Below, piece by piece: positions 43,401 to 55,400 of a DNA stretch of 64,000 bases. The notes below the pieces were generated by a model that saw nothing but the letters and a program-made list of their open reading frames with translations, did not search any database and was not told the origin of the DNA. Made by a program: the position numbers and the translations under genes. Source of the DNA: Trichopria drosophilae (taxonomy: Eukaryota; Arthropoda; Insecta; Hymenoptera; Diapriidae); the NCBI GenBank assembly GCA_030407085.1, contig CM059584.1, forward strand, positions 987,501 through 1,051,500, written 5' to 3'. Position 1 is the first letter of the stretch. Every line of letters begins with the position of its first letter.

Positions 43401-46400
43401 AATAAATTGTATCAATAAATAATGTATTACCTGCAAAACTAAAGTCACTTAAAATATAATAACAAAATGGTCACCCGAAAAAAATTAGATGCAAGTGTGC
43501 AATGTCCACATTAGCGAGTGAGAATTTATTAGAAAAATCAGTTTACAGCCTGCGGAAAAAGAGAAGTAATAAGTCGGCTGTTTGAAGGTCAACTATTTCA
43601 ACGAGACGACAAAGACAAGTGAGTGCAAGTTCCGCGTGGTATGATGTAAGACGTGCGATTAGCGTAATTCTGTTTAATCGCGAGTACGCACCTGTCTTCA
43701 GTTCTTCTCATATAGGTAACAATTTCTCGCCAATTAGTAAGGTATTTGGTACCCTTTCTTTAAAATAATTTTTCATATTACAATTGTACGTTCATTATCA
43801 ATATTTTAAAATATCATATATTACAAAATATATTTTGAATTGAAATATTACCAGAATTTGAATCACTTTTTTATTTTATAGTAAAAAAAGTAGATAAAAA
43901 CCATTCATTGTCAATTAATTTAAATATGGTCAGGTTTTTGAGAGTAAATATAGTTTCATGGGAAGTAGATTTGAATGTAAATTGGCAACTAAACTAACAA
44001 CAAATTCTAAGAAAAAGTTTTTTATAATTAGGGATAATTTTGTAATACTGTTAAGAATATTTGCGATGTGATGATCTTTTTAATGATGTTTAAGTTTTTA
44101 GAAATTTGTTTCTACTTTCATTATAAACTCCGATAGAAATGGACACCAATTACACTCGCTCAAACCTCGACCCATCATAACTCTGGAAATTCCCACCAAT
44201 GACATTGCAAGAAATTTGGACCATTCAAAGATCTGGAAAGATAGATCAACCACGCCATCAACCTCTTTAATTTTTACCTATTTAAAGCTCATCAAATATG
44301 GATCAAACATAGCTGCGGAAATGTTTACCATTCACAATCTCTCCAATTGCAACACATAGTTTATGTCATAAACATTTTTATAAAATAATTCACCAAATCG
44401 CCATTTCGATTCTCAGAAAAATTAATATAAACAGAAACAAGGCGACAGATATTTACATGTGTACCTTCTCAAAGTTTATAGGTTTATGCATAGCTCATTT
44501 CTGAATGGATACATATGTATAATTTGAAATGCCCAACCACGCAAATATTAGATTTAGAAATAAATTAGGATGATTGTAGAAGTTTGTGGTTATTCGGAGT
44601 AAATCCATAATAAAGAAAGTTGGGGAACGCTGCTTAAAATAATTCCTTTTTTTAACATTATTTTAGTAAGTAACCTTTATCCTTTAATTACTTTTGTATG
44701 GATTATTTTTTAAAATGTATTCTATACTTGTATATTATAAACGGGCGAAGGCACACATTTCGCTGACGAAACGTCTTTCTTTAAATTCTTGTTTTGATTT
44801 ATTGGACTTAATACTTAATACGTTCAAAAAGATTTAGAAGAATGATGAACACCAGTTCTTCTAACTTAAAAACAATGTAAAATATTACATTCATCGGAAA
44901 ATAATGAGATTTAATATCAATTTAAATTAGAAAAGTCTTCACCTCACAGAAAAACCAGCTCCGGTTCGTATTGTAATTGATCATTACTGCTAGTAATTGC
45001 CCACTAGACATAAAATAGTATTGATGCTGATAGCAAAATCTATTTTCGATTTAGCAGGCATAAAATGGCCATTTTACGAACTATATATTAGATTTTGCTA
45101 ATTCATCATTTACAAAAACGTCCATTTTCCAACCAAAAATTTTGCTTTTCTGTATTACAATTTATTTAAAAGATCAAAATAATATATCTAAATATATAGG
45201 TACTAAAAAATCGCTTCACACTAATTTTTTAAACTTCACTTAAGATAGTATTTTCTTATAAAAATGCTGACATTTAATGTGTTTGAAAAAAAATTAAATT
45301 TATTTCTATTTGTTATACATACCGGATTCTTATCAAGGCTTGAATTACGCACTGATAACGAGAATCATAGACGATAATATCAAGCTGAGAATTCCTGAAT
45401 GAAGCCATAAAGGAATATTAAGATTAACAGACTCGACTTGGACTCGTTCTGCAAGAGTCCATGAAATCAGTGAAGCGAAGAAAGGGTAGGTTAGCTTATT
45501 AATAAAAATCGACTGTCCTTTGCCATTCTCGATATAAGAAAGTCGCTCACTAATTGTGAGATAATAACAGGACAGAATCTAGTTCCCCATCACCTAAGTA
45601 GTAATTTGCAAACGTGTTCAGGCCAAGAGAAACATTGTTGCAGCAGGAGATTTAAACGCTTAAAAATGTCATAAATGTGGTGAAACTAGTGGCTAAATAT
45701 TTTTGTTTTAGCTAACATACAAAAAAAAAATAAGAAATTAACTTCCAAACTAGACACCGGCTTATTTTGAAGCGGAAATTATTTAGTTGTACAGTTTTAG
45801 TATCAGTTTCTTAATAATATCGTTTGAAGTTTAATTGAATAACTAATTATAGTAATCACATTTTTAAAGTAATGCTACTTCAGTAATTATAAAAATAGTC
45901 AGTTTTAATCAACTTTTGAGTAGTGAGATTTCTAGGCAGTGGAAAATATATACACAGAGAGAAAAATAGGGTGCGGGTCGAAAAACCGACACATCAAAAA
46001 GCCGACAGGTCGAAAAACCGACCGTCAAAAAACCGACAATCGAAAAGCCGACAGTAAAAAAACCGACAGTTCAAAGAATGACAGTCCTCCTGACGATGTG
46101 TCTATTTTTTTATGTGTCGGTTTTTTTACTGTTGGCTTTATGGTTGTCGGTTTTTTGACTTGTCGGCTTTTTGATTTGTCGGTTTTTCGACCCGTCCCGA
46201 AAAATATTGTATCCGATGACATATTGATGTAGAATCTATTTCTTTCCGTGTACTGAATGCATTGTTCGGATGTCGTGTTAGACATTTCACATCCTCTAAT
46301 TTCAAAAGTTTTATTACAGATTCGAATTTCCTCATAAATTTACATTAAACTTTGACTTCCGTTTTCTGTCGTTTTAGTTCATAATTATTTTTTAGTGACG

Positions 46401-49400
46401 TGAAAACATTACATGAGGTATTTCCGATACTTTGTGCAATATTTTTATGAAGTGATGACATACAGGAAAGTGAATTTCCAATGTTTGAATTTAGAATTTT
46501 GAAGTCATTCTATTTTCGATTAAAAAACTTTGCTGTAATAGGAATAGCTCAGATGGTAATTATCGGTAATTTAGGAAGGAATATAATGAGGTACAACGAT
46601 TTCTTGTCCTAGGGTGTAATCTGAAGCGAGCTCCCGTTAACAATTTTAAGGCATTTGAATGGTCTGATACAACATGGAACAATGTAAACGCGGATTACCA
46701 ATTAACAATAACTTGTCCCTTTGATAGTATTCATGGAGATTTGTAGTTAGAATCGGATCTAGATAGTTCTAACCCTCTTAACTAATGATGTTTAGCTCTG
46801 CCGTCTAGCAAATTATTCATATTATGTTGTTTTTAGTTAATTAAAAGAATAAATTATTGACGAGAATTGGGATCCTTGGGCGAGAAGTTAAAAGCTATTC
46901 CAAATTTATTTTTTTCCATACTTTCATCTTGTTTCGGAGACTTCGATGCGCAAGAATTTTAATAGGCACTTGATAGATACCTAAAACTATAATAATGTAG
47001 TATAGTAAAGTCACGCACCAAAGTTGTACGTTTATAGTAAAATAACCTAAGCAAAGGATTAAGAAAACGTGTAATTTTATTTAGTCCAAATAGGAGGACG
47101 CTATTAACATTAATTAATTAAGACTGCTAATTAACACTGTTCTCAAAGTAAAGTTTCCTAAAATACAGTTTAATAATGCATACTACAAACGGTTCTGCTT
47201 CGTCCGAACTATTAAATTTATGATCTCATTAAGGCCCAAGTGAACTGACTTTTCACGTTGAATTTGATTGTTTACTGCATTTCAAAAACTGTTGGTATGC
47301 TTTGGAAACCTATCAATTCCTATGTTTCTGAGGTCGCTCTTTCGAATGCCGCCGAGGAAAGTTTGAAAAAACGTTATTTTACCTGACTTTTTTAAGCCAA
47401 TACATAAAAAATACCGAATTTTCATGATATTTTTGTTATAAATTAATATTTTTTTATTGGAAAGGATTTTTTTTCTTTACTAAATCAATCAGAAAAGTGA
47501 TCCCTATATCCAAGGAATAAGATCATGATCGGACAATTTTTTTTTTAAGATGGCGGTTTTAAAATGGCGGCTGAACGGATTGTTCTTTTTATGGATTCCT
47601 AAATTTCAGGTATTACAATTTTCTTATGTACACTGGAAAATAAAATAACATATAGGGAGATTTAGAGGTCGATCACGATTCTGATGTCAGAATTACAAAA
47701 TACATGATTTGGGTTATTTGATACAGCTCTTTCAGTCGATGAAATGATGCTAAAGTTTTTGGACGGATATTCTTGAAATAGTTTATAAGAGGTAAACCAA
47801 TTCGATTTGAAATAAAAATGTGGGCCTTATCTATATCTAATGGTTATCTGCGTGACTGTGATATGTATTGCGACAAAGAACACCACAATGAAACTAGGTA
47901 AATGCACTATGGGATGTAGGGTTATAGCTAAAATGTACAAACATTTTTTAAAAACGTAAGTGCCGGAAATATTCAAAAATATCATGCCTACTTCGACAAT
48001 TTGTTTACCAGTCCACATTTACTCGTCCGTCTGCAAAAACTAGACTTGAAAGCAACTGGGACAGTACGACAAAATCAAGTCCTGTGAAACATTTAATAAC
48101 AATAATGCCCATTAGAGGAACTTATGAGGTAATGCACGATAAAAATAGCAATTTACATTTTATAACCGTGAAAGACTCAAAGCCCGTTTCGATCCTGTCG
48201 ACTGTTGTGGGTGTAACACCTGAAATGCACATAGCGAATCGATGCACTAAGAAAAAAAGAAAACAAGATCTGCTCTTTCCTAACGCATTTTCTGTGTATA
48301 TAACAAATTCGTGGGTGGAGTCGATCTACATGATAAGGGATGTACTTTCATATCCCCGATAGTGAGCTTCAAGAAATGGACATTGGTCATACTTTTGCGG
48401 CTAGTCCAATCGTCGATTACTAAAGCTACAATTCTATACAATACTGTTGCTCAGACTGACAATAAGAAAACAACGAAAGATTTTGCCGTAGGATAATTTC
48501 GAAATACTCCTTGGCAAAAAAATTAACGACAAAATTGCAATTGCATCAAGTACACAAACAAACACTCATCAAAAGTTGTTTGGTACGAACAAGAAATTTA
48601 TGTCAACAATGTAAATCGTATTATTGCGAAACTTGTTTCAAAATATTCCATGAAATCAATGAATTATTGGACATATTACGATTAACAAATGCAAAACATC
48701 ACAAAAATACAAAAATTAAAAATAAAAAAAAATACTAAAATGCAAAACAAAATACAAAAAATACTACAATGCAAAAAACAATAAAAAATAATTTCTCAAA
48801 ATTGCCTACCTACAAGTGGTGAGAATCGGGCAATGTTTGACCGGTGTTAAACGGCGAAGAGGTAATAACGTATGATCTATACGGTTGGAGAAAAAACAAT
48901 GAATTTAGTTTGGACTGTCACTATATTAGTTCCACCATTTTGTATTCGCCCAGTCCGATATCAGGTTCCTGATCAGCGACCTCAAAAACTTTATAAATGA
49001 AATTCATTAACAAACTGGATAAGAAACAACAAATTCAGAGAAAAATATCGTATACATTGAGGCAGTTATTTTGTATTTTGTAATTCTGACTTCAGAATCG
49101 TGATCAGCGACCTCAAAAATTCCATAAATAAAATTCCCGAGCAAATTGGATAAGAAATAACGAAATCAGCTGAATACGTCGGCCATATTGGATCAGCCAT
49201 CTTGTATTTTGCAATTCAGACTTGAATTGCGATCAGCTTCCTTCAAAATTTTCTCACCGGCATTCGAAAGAGCGACCTCAGAAACATAGGACATCACAAG
49301 TTTCCAAAGCATACGTACATTTTTGGAAATGCATTAAACAATCAAATTCAACGCGAAAAATCAGTTCATTTGGGCCTTAATAGGTTAATACTACTTTCAA

Positions 49401-52400
49401 TGAGAATTTCGACCGTGTACTTGAACGAATATAAGTAAGCAAAATAAAAAGGTTCACTTATTCGATCTAGTAGCGAAGTACAAAAGAAGCGAACACCACA
49501 ATCTTGTACTTTTGAAACTATCTATCTTTTTGAAACATACGCACATAGTACACATTTACTTGCTACTTTATATAATGTGTGCGCCTAATAAGCAAAGTTC
49601 TTATCATTATCCCTTGCAAGACAATAAAGACAAATGAACAACTCAGATAAATATACCAACTCACAACCGCAGGGACGTTCAGTTTACGAGGCGAGAATGC
49701 TAACTACTTAACCATTGGGTTGCCTAAACCAATCCATCTTTCATTCTTTATATTTACCTTTATATTAAGTAAATAATAAGCGATCAAAATAAACTATTTT
49801 TCACTAGTGTGCCACCGGAAATTTGGGAAACGAAAAGAACCGAAGCCGTCGATTTTCTTGTTATTTTGTAATACCCAGGAGAAAGTGTCATATGAAATTA
49901 CCACAAGTTAGGGTAAATACTTCGTATCAGGCGTTCTTTAACAACCTCCAATAAAAACATGGTCAATTTTAGGTAGATTTGTTTATCGCATTACCTGGGA
50001 ATAATAGGGTTAGGATCTATAGATACATACCCGATAAGCACACTTTTGAAGAAACGAATTCATTAAGAATTCTTTAATGTTCGTATTAAATCGATGCCTA
50101 CAGTATTCACAAAGTTTTCATAAAGTAAACTTCATGAACTAGTTACAATACTGAACAAGCCATAAGCACACTTTAAAAAGCTTCAATAAGAGCATTCCTA
50201 AAGAATTCTTTAAAAACTCATTTAAGAAGTACGAAATGCAACCAATTGTATATAAAATGTTCCACAGTTGTGATAAATATAGTCATGAAGTATTCCTTAT
50301 GAACGAAATGTCAGAAGAAATGTTTTCTAACATTTAGTGTGGGGTATTAGTGAAGTATTTATGAATACTTAAGCATTCTTTTTGACTCCATATTTTTATC
50401 ATAAAATTGGAACGAATACTTAATAACTAATACTCTTTAAGAATACTTAATGATTAGTTTATTGAATTTTTTTCGATAGCGCAAAATCTCGTTTTGAAAT
50501 CAAGAATTCTTTATGAATACTATCAATATTAAACGCAAGTCTTTTAAAATGCTCCTAACAAAAATCATTTAGTAAGAATTCATGAATACCACTTTTAGAA
50601 GCGTCGATGCCTATCGGGTATGGTCTTTAGAATAAAATACATTTCGTAAAGAACAAAGATACGTTTAGAAAATAACATTGGATCATATAAAACACAAACG
50701 TTTCCAAGACAACAACAAATCATTCACGTTGATATTTTGTTTGCGGATCACTTACTCTTGTTCGTAAAAATTCTGTTGTTGGTTCTGGTGATGGTAGATT
50801 TGGGTACCATTTCTGGGTATGTCTCCGATACTCTGTTCGCGTTCCTGGCGGTGCTCCTGGTTTTCAGCATCTCGAATCCTTGGTCGAAGCTCCTCCAAAG
50901 AAATGAAATCTGGGGGCTCCTGCGAGGAATGTAGCAACTCCGTATAACTTCGTGGCGTTTCTTGAGCGACCATTTCGTCGCTTCCGTCTCTGCTTCGATA
51001 TTCAAAAGAGTTTTTTAAGTTCGGCACTTTTCGCGTCGTCTGCACTTCTTCGCAGACTCCGCCACTGTCCGGGAAAATTCCACTTTCATCTACGAAAGTT
51101 TATGATTGAGAAGGATTGTCGAGCGATTTTTCGAAAATTATCGGTATGAATGGCAAACATTTTAATGGTGAAAAATGTGGTTGATAAATATTTTAGTATT
51201 GATCACTGATGCCCAAATTGATAAAAGATTAATAAAATAGAAATTATAAAATTTCGCACAATAATGACATGCTCATTTATTTATTAGTGGATGTAAATAT
51301 AGTAGTTTTCGATACAAGCGACAAAAAATTATTTCGGGAGAAAGACGGTGAATCGTGATGACCACATGAGGTAAGTGGTAAAATAAAGTATTGTAAGGAA
51401 AAAACGCCCAGTTATAAAGCCGTCTAAAAAGGATAATTCCCATGATCGTGTCTGTGTCATGTGAAATATTGTTTGCAAACAAGAACTGGCCAGGTTCATA
51501 TCTACTCTTTGTATAATACATTATATACCTAGTTACGCCCTTACAATAGAAAAAAATTAAGCGACATTGCCTTTCTTTTTCCGACCCTTTCATAGCACCG
51601 AAAACCCCAGCGGATGAATTTTGTTCAAGTTTGCTACTGTGAGGGTTTCTTGGTCGCTGATTACGAATATGGAATCAGATTTCAAAAATTCAAAATGCTG
51701 ATATAATATAGAAGACAAGTTTTTTAAAAAATGCAAGGATTTTGCTTATAACTTAAAACTGACATCAGATTCATATTCAGCTGGAACAAAATCAGAGTCG
51801 CATAACAAGCAAATTCACAAATTTTTTTAAAACTCGTCCACCGTTTTCATTTCAGATTCATAATCAACGTCGCAAAAAACATAAGTAGCCGCAGTTTGAA
51901 CTCAACACTCATATAAAGTTAATACTCAAAAGTTTATAAAATGGGTAATATAATAACTATTTAGACATGAACTATGAATATTGTACACATTGTTTAAAGT
52001 AATTATAATTGAGTTGTTTAATTTCTTCTTTTTTTATACTTCGTAGTTACAAAAAAGTAATAAAATGAATAATTCATGAATGTATGATCAGGCTGATTCC
52101 GCCAAATGATCTAATCAGTAAATCAGGAACCAACTTTTGTCAACAGAACAGAACTTGATCGGGTTATATTGGAGTTAAACCGATTAGATTATTAGTCCGA
52201 TTTAAATAAAAAATTTGTTTTTCACTTGTCAGGTAACTCGGCTATGTACCTGGCTATAACCAGGTTGATTCTCTATAGGAGTAACTGAAGTTGTAACCAT
52301 TAGGTTTGAAGTTCTTTTGTGAACTCCGATGTATTCCCGCTGTTGAAGTGAATTATTATTTGATAATAAGACGTTTAATTCACACGGTTACACGCGAAAT

Positions 52401-55400
52401 ACATATCTTTATGAAAATGATGGCTTTTTAAAATTAGTTTACGTAATCTATAAAATAATTTATGCTGTTGGGATGCCGTGCAACCTTGTACAAAAAAGTT
52501 GTAGTCAGGTTTGAATCAACCTTTGTATCTCATTTTCAACATGTTCTTAAAATTTTATTTTTAATTCGTTGCAATACATTAACGTAAAGGCATCGCATAC
52601 TTTTCATTTCTATTACTGATTTGAATCATCGCATTACGGATGTAACATTAAGTAACTACACATATTTTATTTTGGTTCTTTACTTTCCAATTACAATAAC
52701 AATATTGCTCAAGAAACATTTTTAAAAATAATTTAGATGCCGAAAGTTACCTTTGTCCTCTAAATGACTGGTTCGAATTCTCTCCATTACATGTTTGTAG
52801 TTCTCTTTGGAATTATTAAACCCGACATTTATACGTTGCCATTTTAGAGTCTACATAGAAAATTACAAACGTAACTAAATATAACGTAACTAATAATCAC
52901 TTGTGATAAAAAAATCTAGTGATATGACTAATTAAATTGATTAAACGAAAACAATCTCTAGATGAAAATTTATTCTGTATGGTATGTTTCATAATATTCT
53001 AAATTGTGAAAATAATATAGTATCAACGGTTACTTTACACGGTGTTAATTCTATTATTAGATATTGAACCATTTCTACTTTTTTCTAATGGTTCTATTAA
53101 CCACTTTTTACTCACGGTGTACTGTCATAAGGAGTTTGTCAGAAAAATCCCTACTTCAAAATATCAATCATTATAGTGTAATTAAGATTAATACCATTTA
53201 ACTAGTATCATATAGAACTAAACATTTCATGTATTGGTAATTCGATTTCATTCACATAAATGTGAAAAAATCGTGATTTTCTGTACAGAAGAAAAATATC
53301 TAATTGAAAATTAAAATACGATTTCGTAATAAGGTCCAAAAGTGCCTAGCAAAATAAAAATATATCGGTGAAGGGCCAGATCTTAATTACACAAAATCAG
53401 CTGAACCAAATCCCACTTTTTGAGACAATTTTCTGAAATTTTTGAATTCTTGAAACGGCTTGGAAGTTATTTATTTGATGCACGAATTTTTTAACAGACA
53501 AAATTTAATTTCTTCAGCATAGAAAGTGCTCTATGGATCTCTGACTGCGATTGTCAATATATAGTTTGCAATGTTTTATTTAAAATTTGGATTTTAAAAT
53601 GTTTCAATCACACCATGTACATTATTCCTAACTTTCCTGCTCAACCATTTTAAATTCACATTCTTGAACTCTTCGACGAAATTGTTTATAACAAATTATT
53701 ATGATCAATTATTTTTTGTACGTAAAAAATACGCGTATCTTATTTTTCGGGAATATCTTATGTGTCCTGTACTATGTTTGGGTCTTAATTGGTTAATACA
53801 TCGATATACGAAATGATATCTTTATTCTCCAATCTATGTTAGTCTCGTACGTGATTTAAAAGTGGATATAACTAACATGATAAAACATTATATAGTATTT
53901 CATTTCTCCAGATCAGATGATACCAGTTTAGATGTTTTCAGGAAAATGTCTATGTAATAAATAATTGATTTCCTATAATTCGTTTATTTTTTACTTTATA
54001 CTCGAGTTTTTCCAAAATGTTCGTTACAATTTTGTTTTTTATTTTTGTTATCAAAAAATTCAATTCACGACAACGTTAAAATTGTAAATGGTTTCATTGT
54101 CTTTTCTTTCCTCAACAACTTGATTCGAAGTGATTTTTTCAAGTTGACTAAAATTATAATTCGTTGACTTTTTACACGTATATTATCTATCTTTTATCAT
54201 CATTCGGTGCTACCTAAAAGAATAGTTTTTGCTTCCGTGCTGAAGCAATTTCAAATTTATCTCACCGAGAATCATTATTACTTCAGTTCTGGAGAGCTTC
54301 GAATGGTTCGTATATGGCATAACTTATCTTATTATAATTAAAATACACATTATCTACAACTATTGAATGAACTGAATTATTCCGATATTTACGTACAATC
54401 ACGCCTGTTATACATCATACCTCTGAAATTGAGTCACAGATGTCGGTTGCATGGTATTACGTTATTGACTTCTATTATAAGCAATATAGTTTCATCACGG
54501 CATTACTTAAAAAGCTAAATAATTGTATATCAAGTTCTACTGACCCAGTCCATTTTTGTAAAATTGTTTACATTCACTCTTTAGAATAAAAGATTTCTTT
54601 CTTGAAAGCACAAACATGACACCTCCAACGTGATTATACAGTTTCTCAATTTCCACTTCAAGGTATTTAGCAAATCGAGAAGAATAATAATTCTCATTTC
54701 ATGATCTGAATGTAGAATAAATTCATCCGAATATTGAAGTATAATCTGACAAAATTAGAGCTTCAGCCACTTTTACTTTCCATATTTTGTTAATAATTTT
54801 TTTTCATTTAGTAGTGATCTGCATCCTTAAACAATATTTTCAAATTTTTGAAACCTCCCGTTAACCGGCCATCATTAGATGATTGACCAATAATAATTCG
54901 CGTCGGATATCAGGTATTCATTATAGGAACAAGACGCGATGGAGGTCGTTCAGAGCCCGGATAACCTGGAATCGAACTGACACTGTTTTTATTTAAAATC
55001 AATAAACATGCAGCGATAAAGATGCTCAAACACTTTAATATTATTTCTATAAAACATTCTAATGATTAATTCTACTGATTTCTTAATGCTTCATTAATGA
55101 CAATGACAATGCTATTATTGCCAATAAAACTAACAATAATTGTGCTACCTATTTTTAAAATACGTACATTCAAGTCATTGCAGGAACTGATAGAAATTCT
55201 TAGTAAATTTGACTACTCTTTAACTACTTAAAGTGTTCCAATATGTTCGGAACGGATTTTTATTAGTTATATAAACTTGCAACCGTAAAGGAGTTAAATC
55301 AACTAAAAATACAGTTAGTATACATTTTAGATATTGTCAGTCGTACTATAATAACCTCAAAACTGATTAAGCAATGTTTAATAAGTAGATTATTTAATGA

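Larger units (their letters stand above)
47229..49380 (+). mobile_element. Decayed piggyBac-family transposon, complete ends
   Basis: TTAA at 47229-47232 is followed by GGCCCAAGTGAACTGA. The right end reads TCAGTTCATTTGGGCC followed by TTAA (49377-49380). The terminal inverted repeats are about 119 bp (47233-47351 and 49258-49376), still well matched (shared CCTATGTTTCTGAGGTCGCT). Between the ends lie subterminal repeat units on both sides and a transposase pseudogene. Full length is about 2.14 kb, typical of the family. Confidence 0.85.
40776..50755. other. cyc intron (10 kb)
   Basis: Contains inverted minisatellite arrays (41.9-44.4 kb), a foldback element (46.0 kb), the piggyBac element (47.2-49.4 kb), a degenerate tRNA-like segment (49.68 kb) and a MITE (50.0 kb). 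40900-41850, 44400-45930 and 46630-47200 show nothing I recognise. Confidence 0.55.

Noticed and set aside
45969..46199. CRISPR-like array of short spaced repeats
   Set aside because: Insect nuclear DNA, units are palindromic and degenerate, spacers are not unique, and the arms are mutually inverted.
45939..46335. Lys/Asp-rich open frames on both strands
   Set aside because: They are translations of the CCGACA foldback repeat; both strands give similar repetitive peptides with no domain.
50737..50934. Hydrophobic plus-strand ORF resembling a membrane protein
   Set aside because: Antisense of the cyc 334-bp exon; the hydrophobicity comes from reading Gln/Glu-rich codons backwards.
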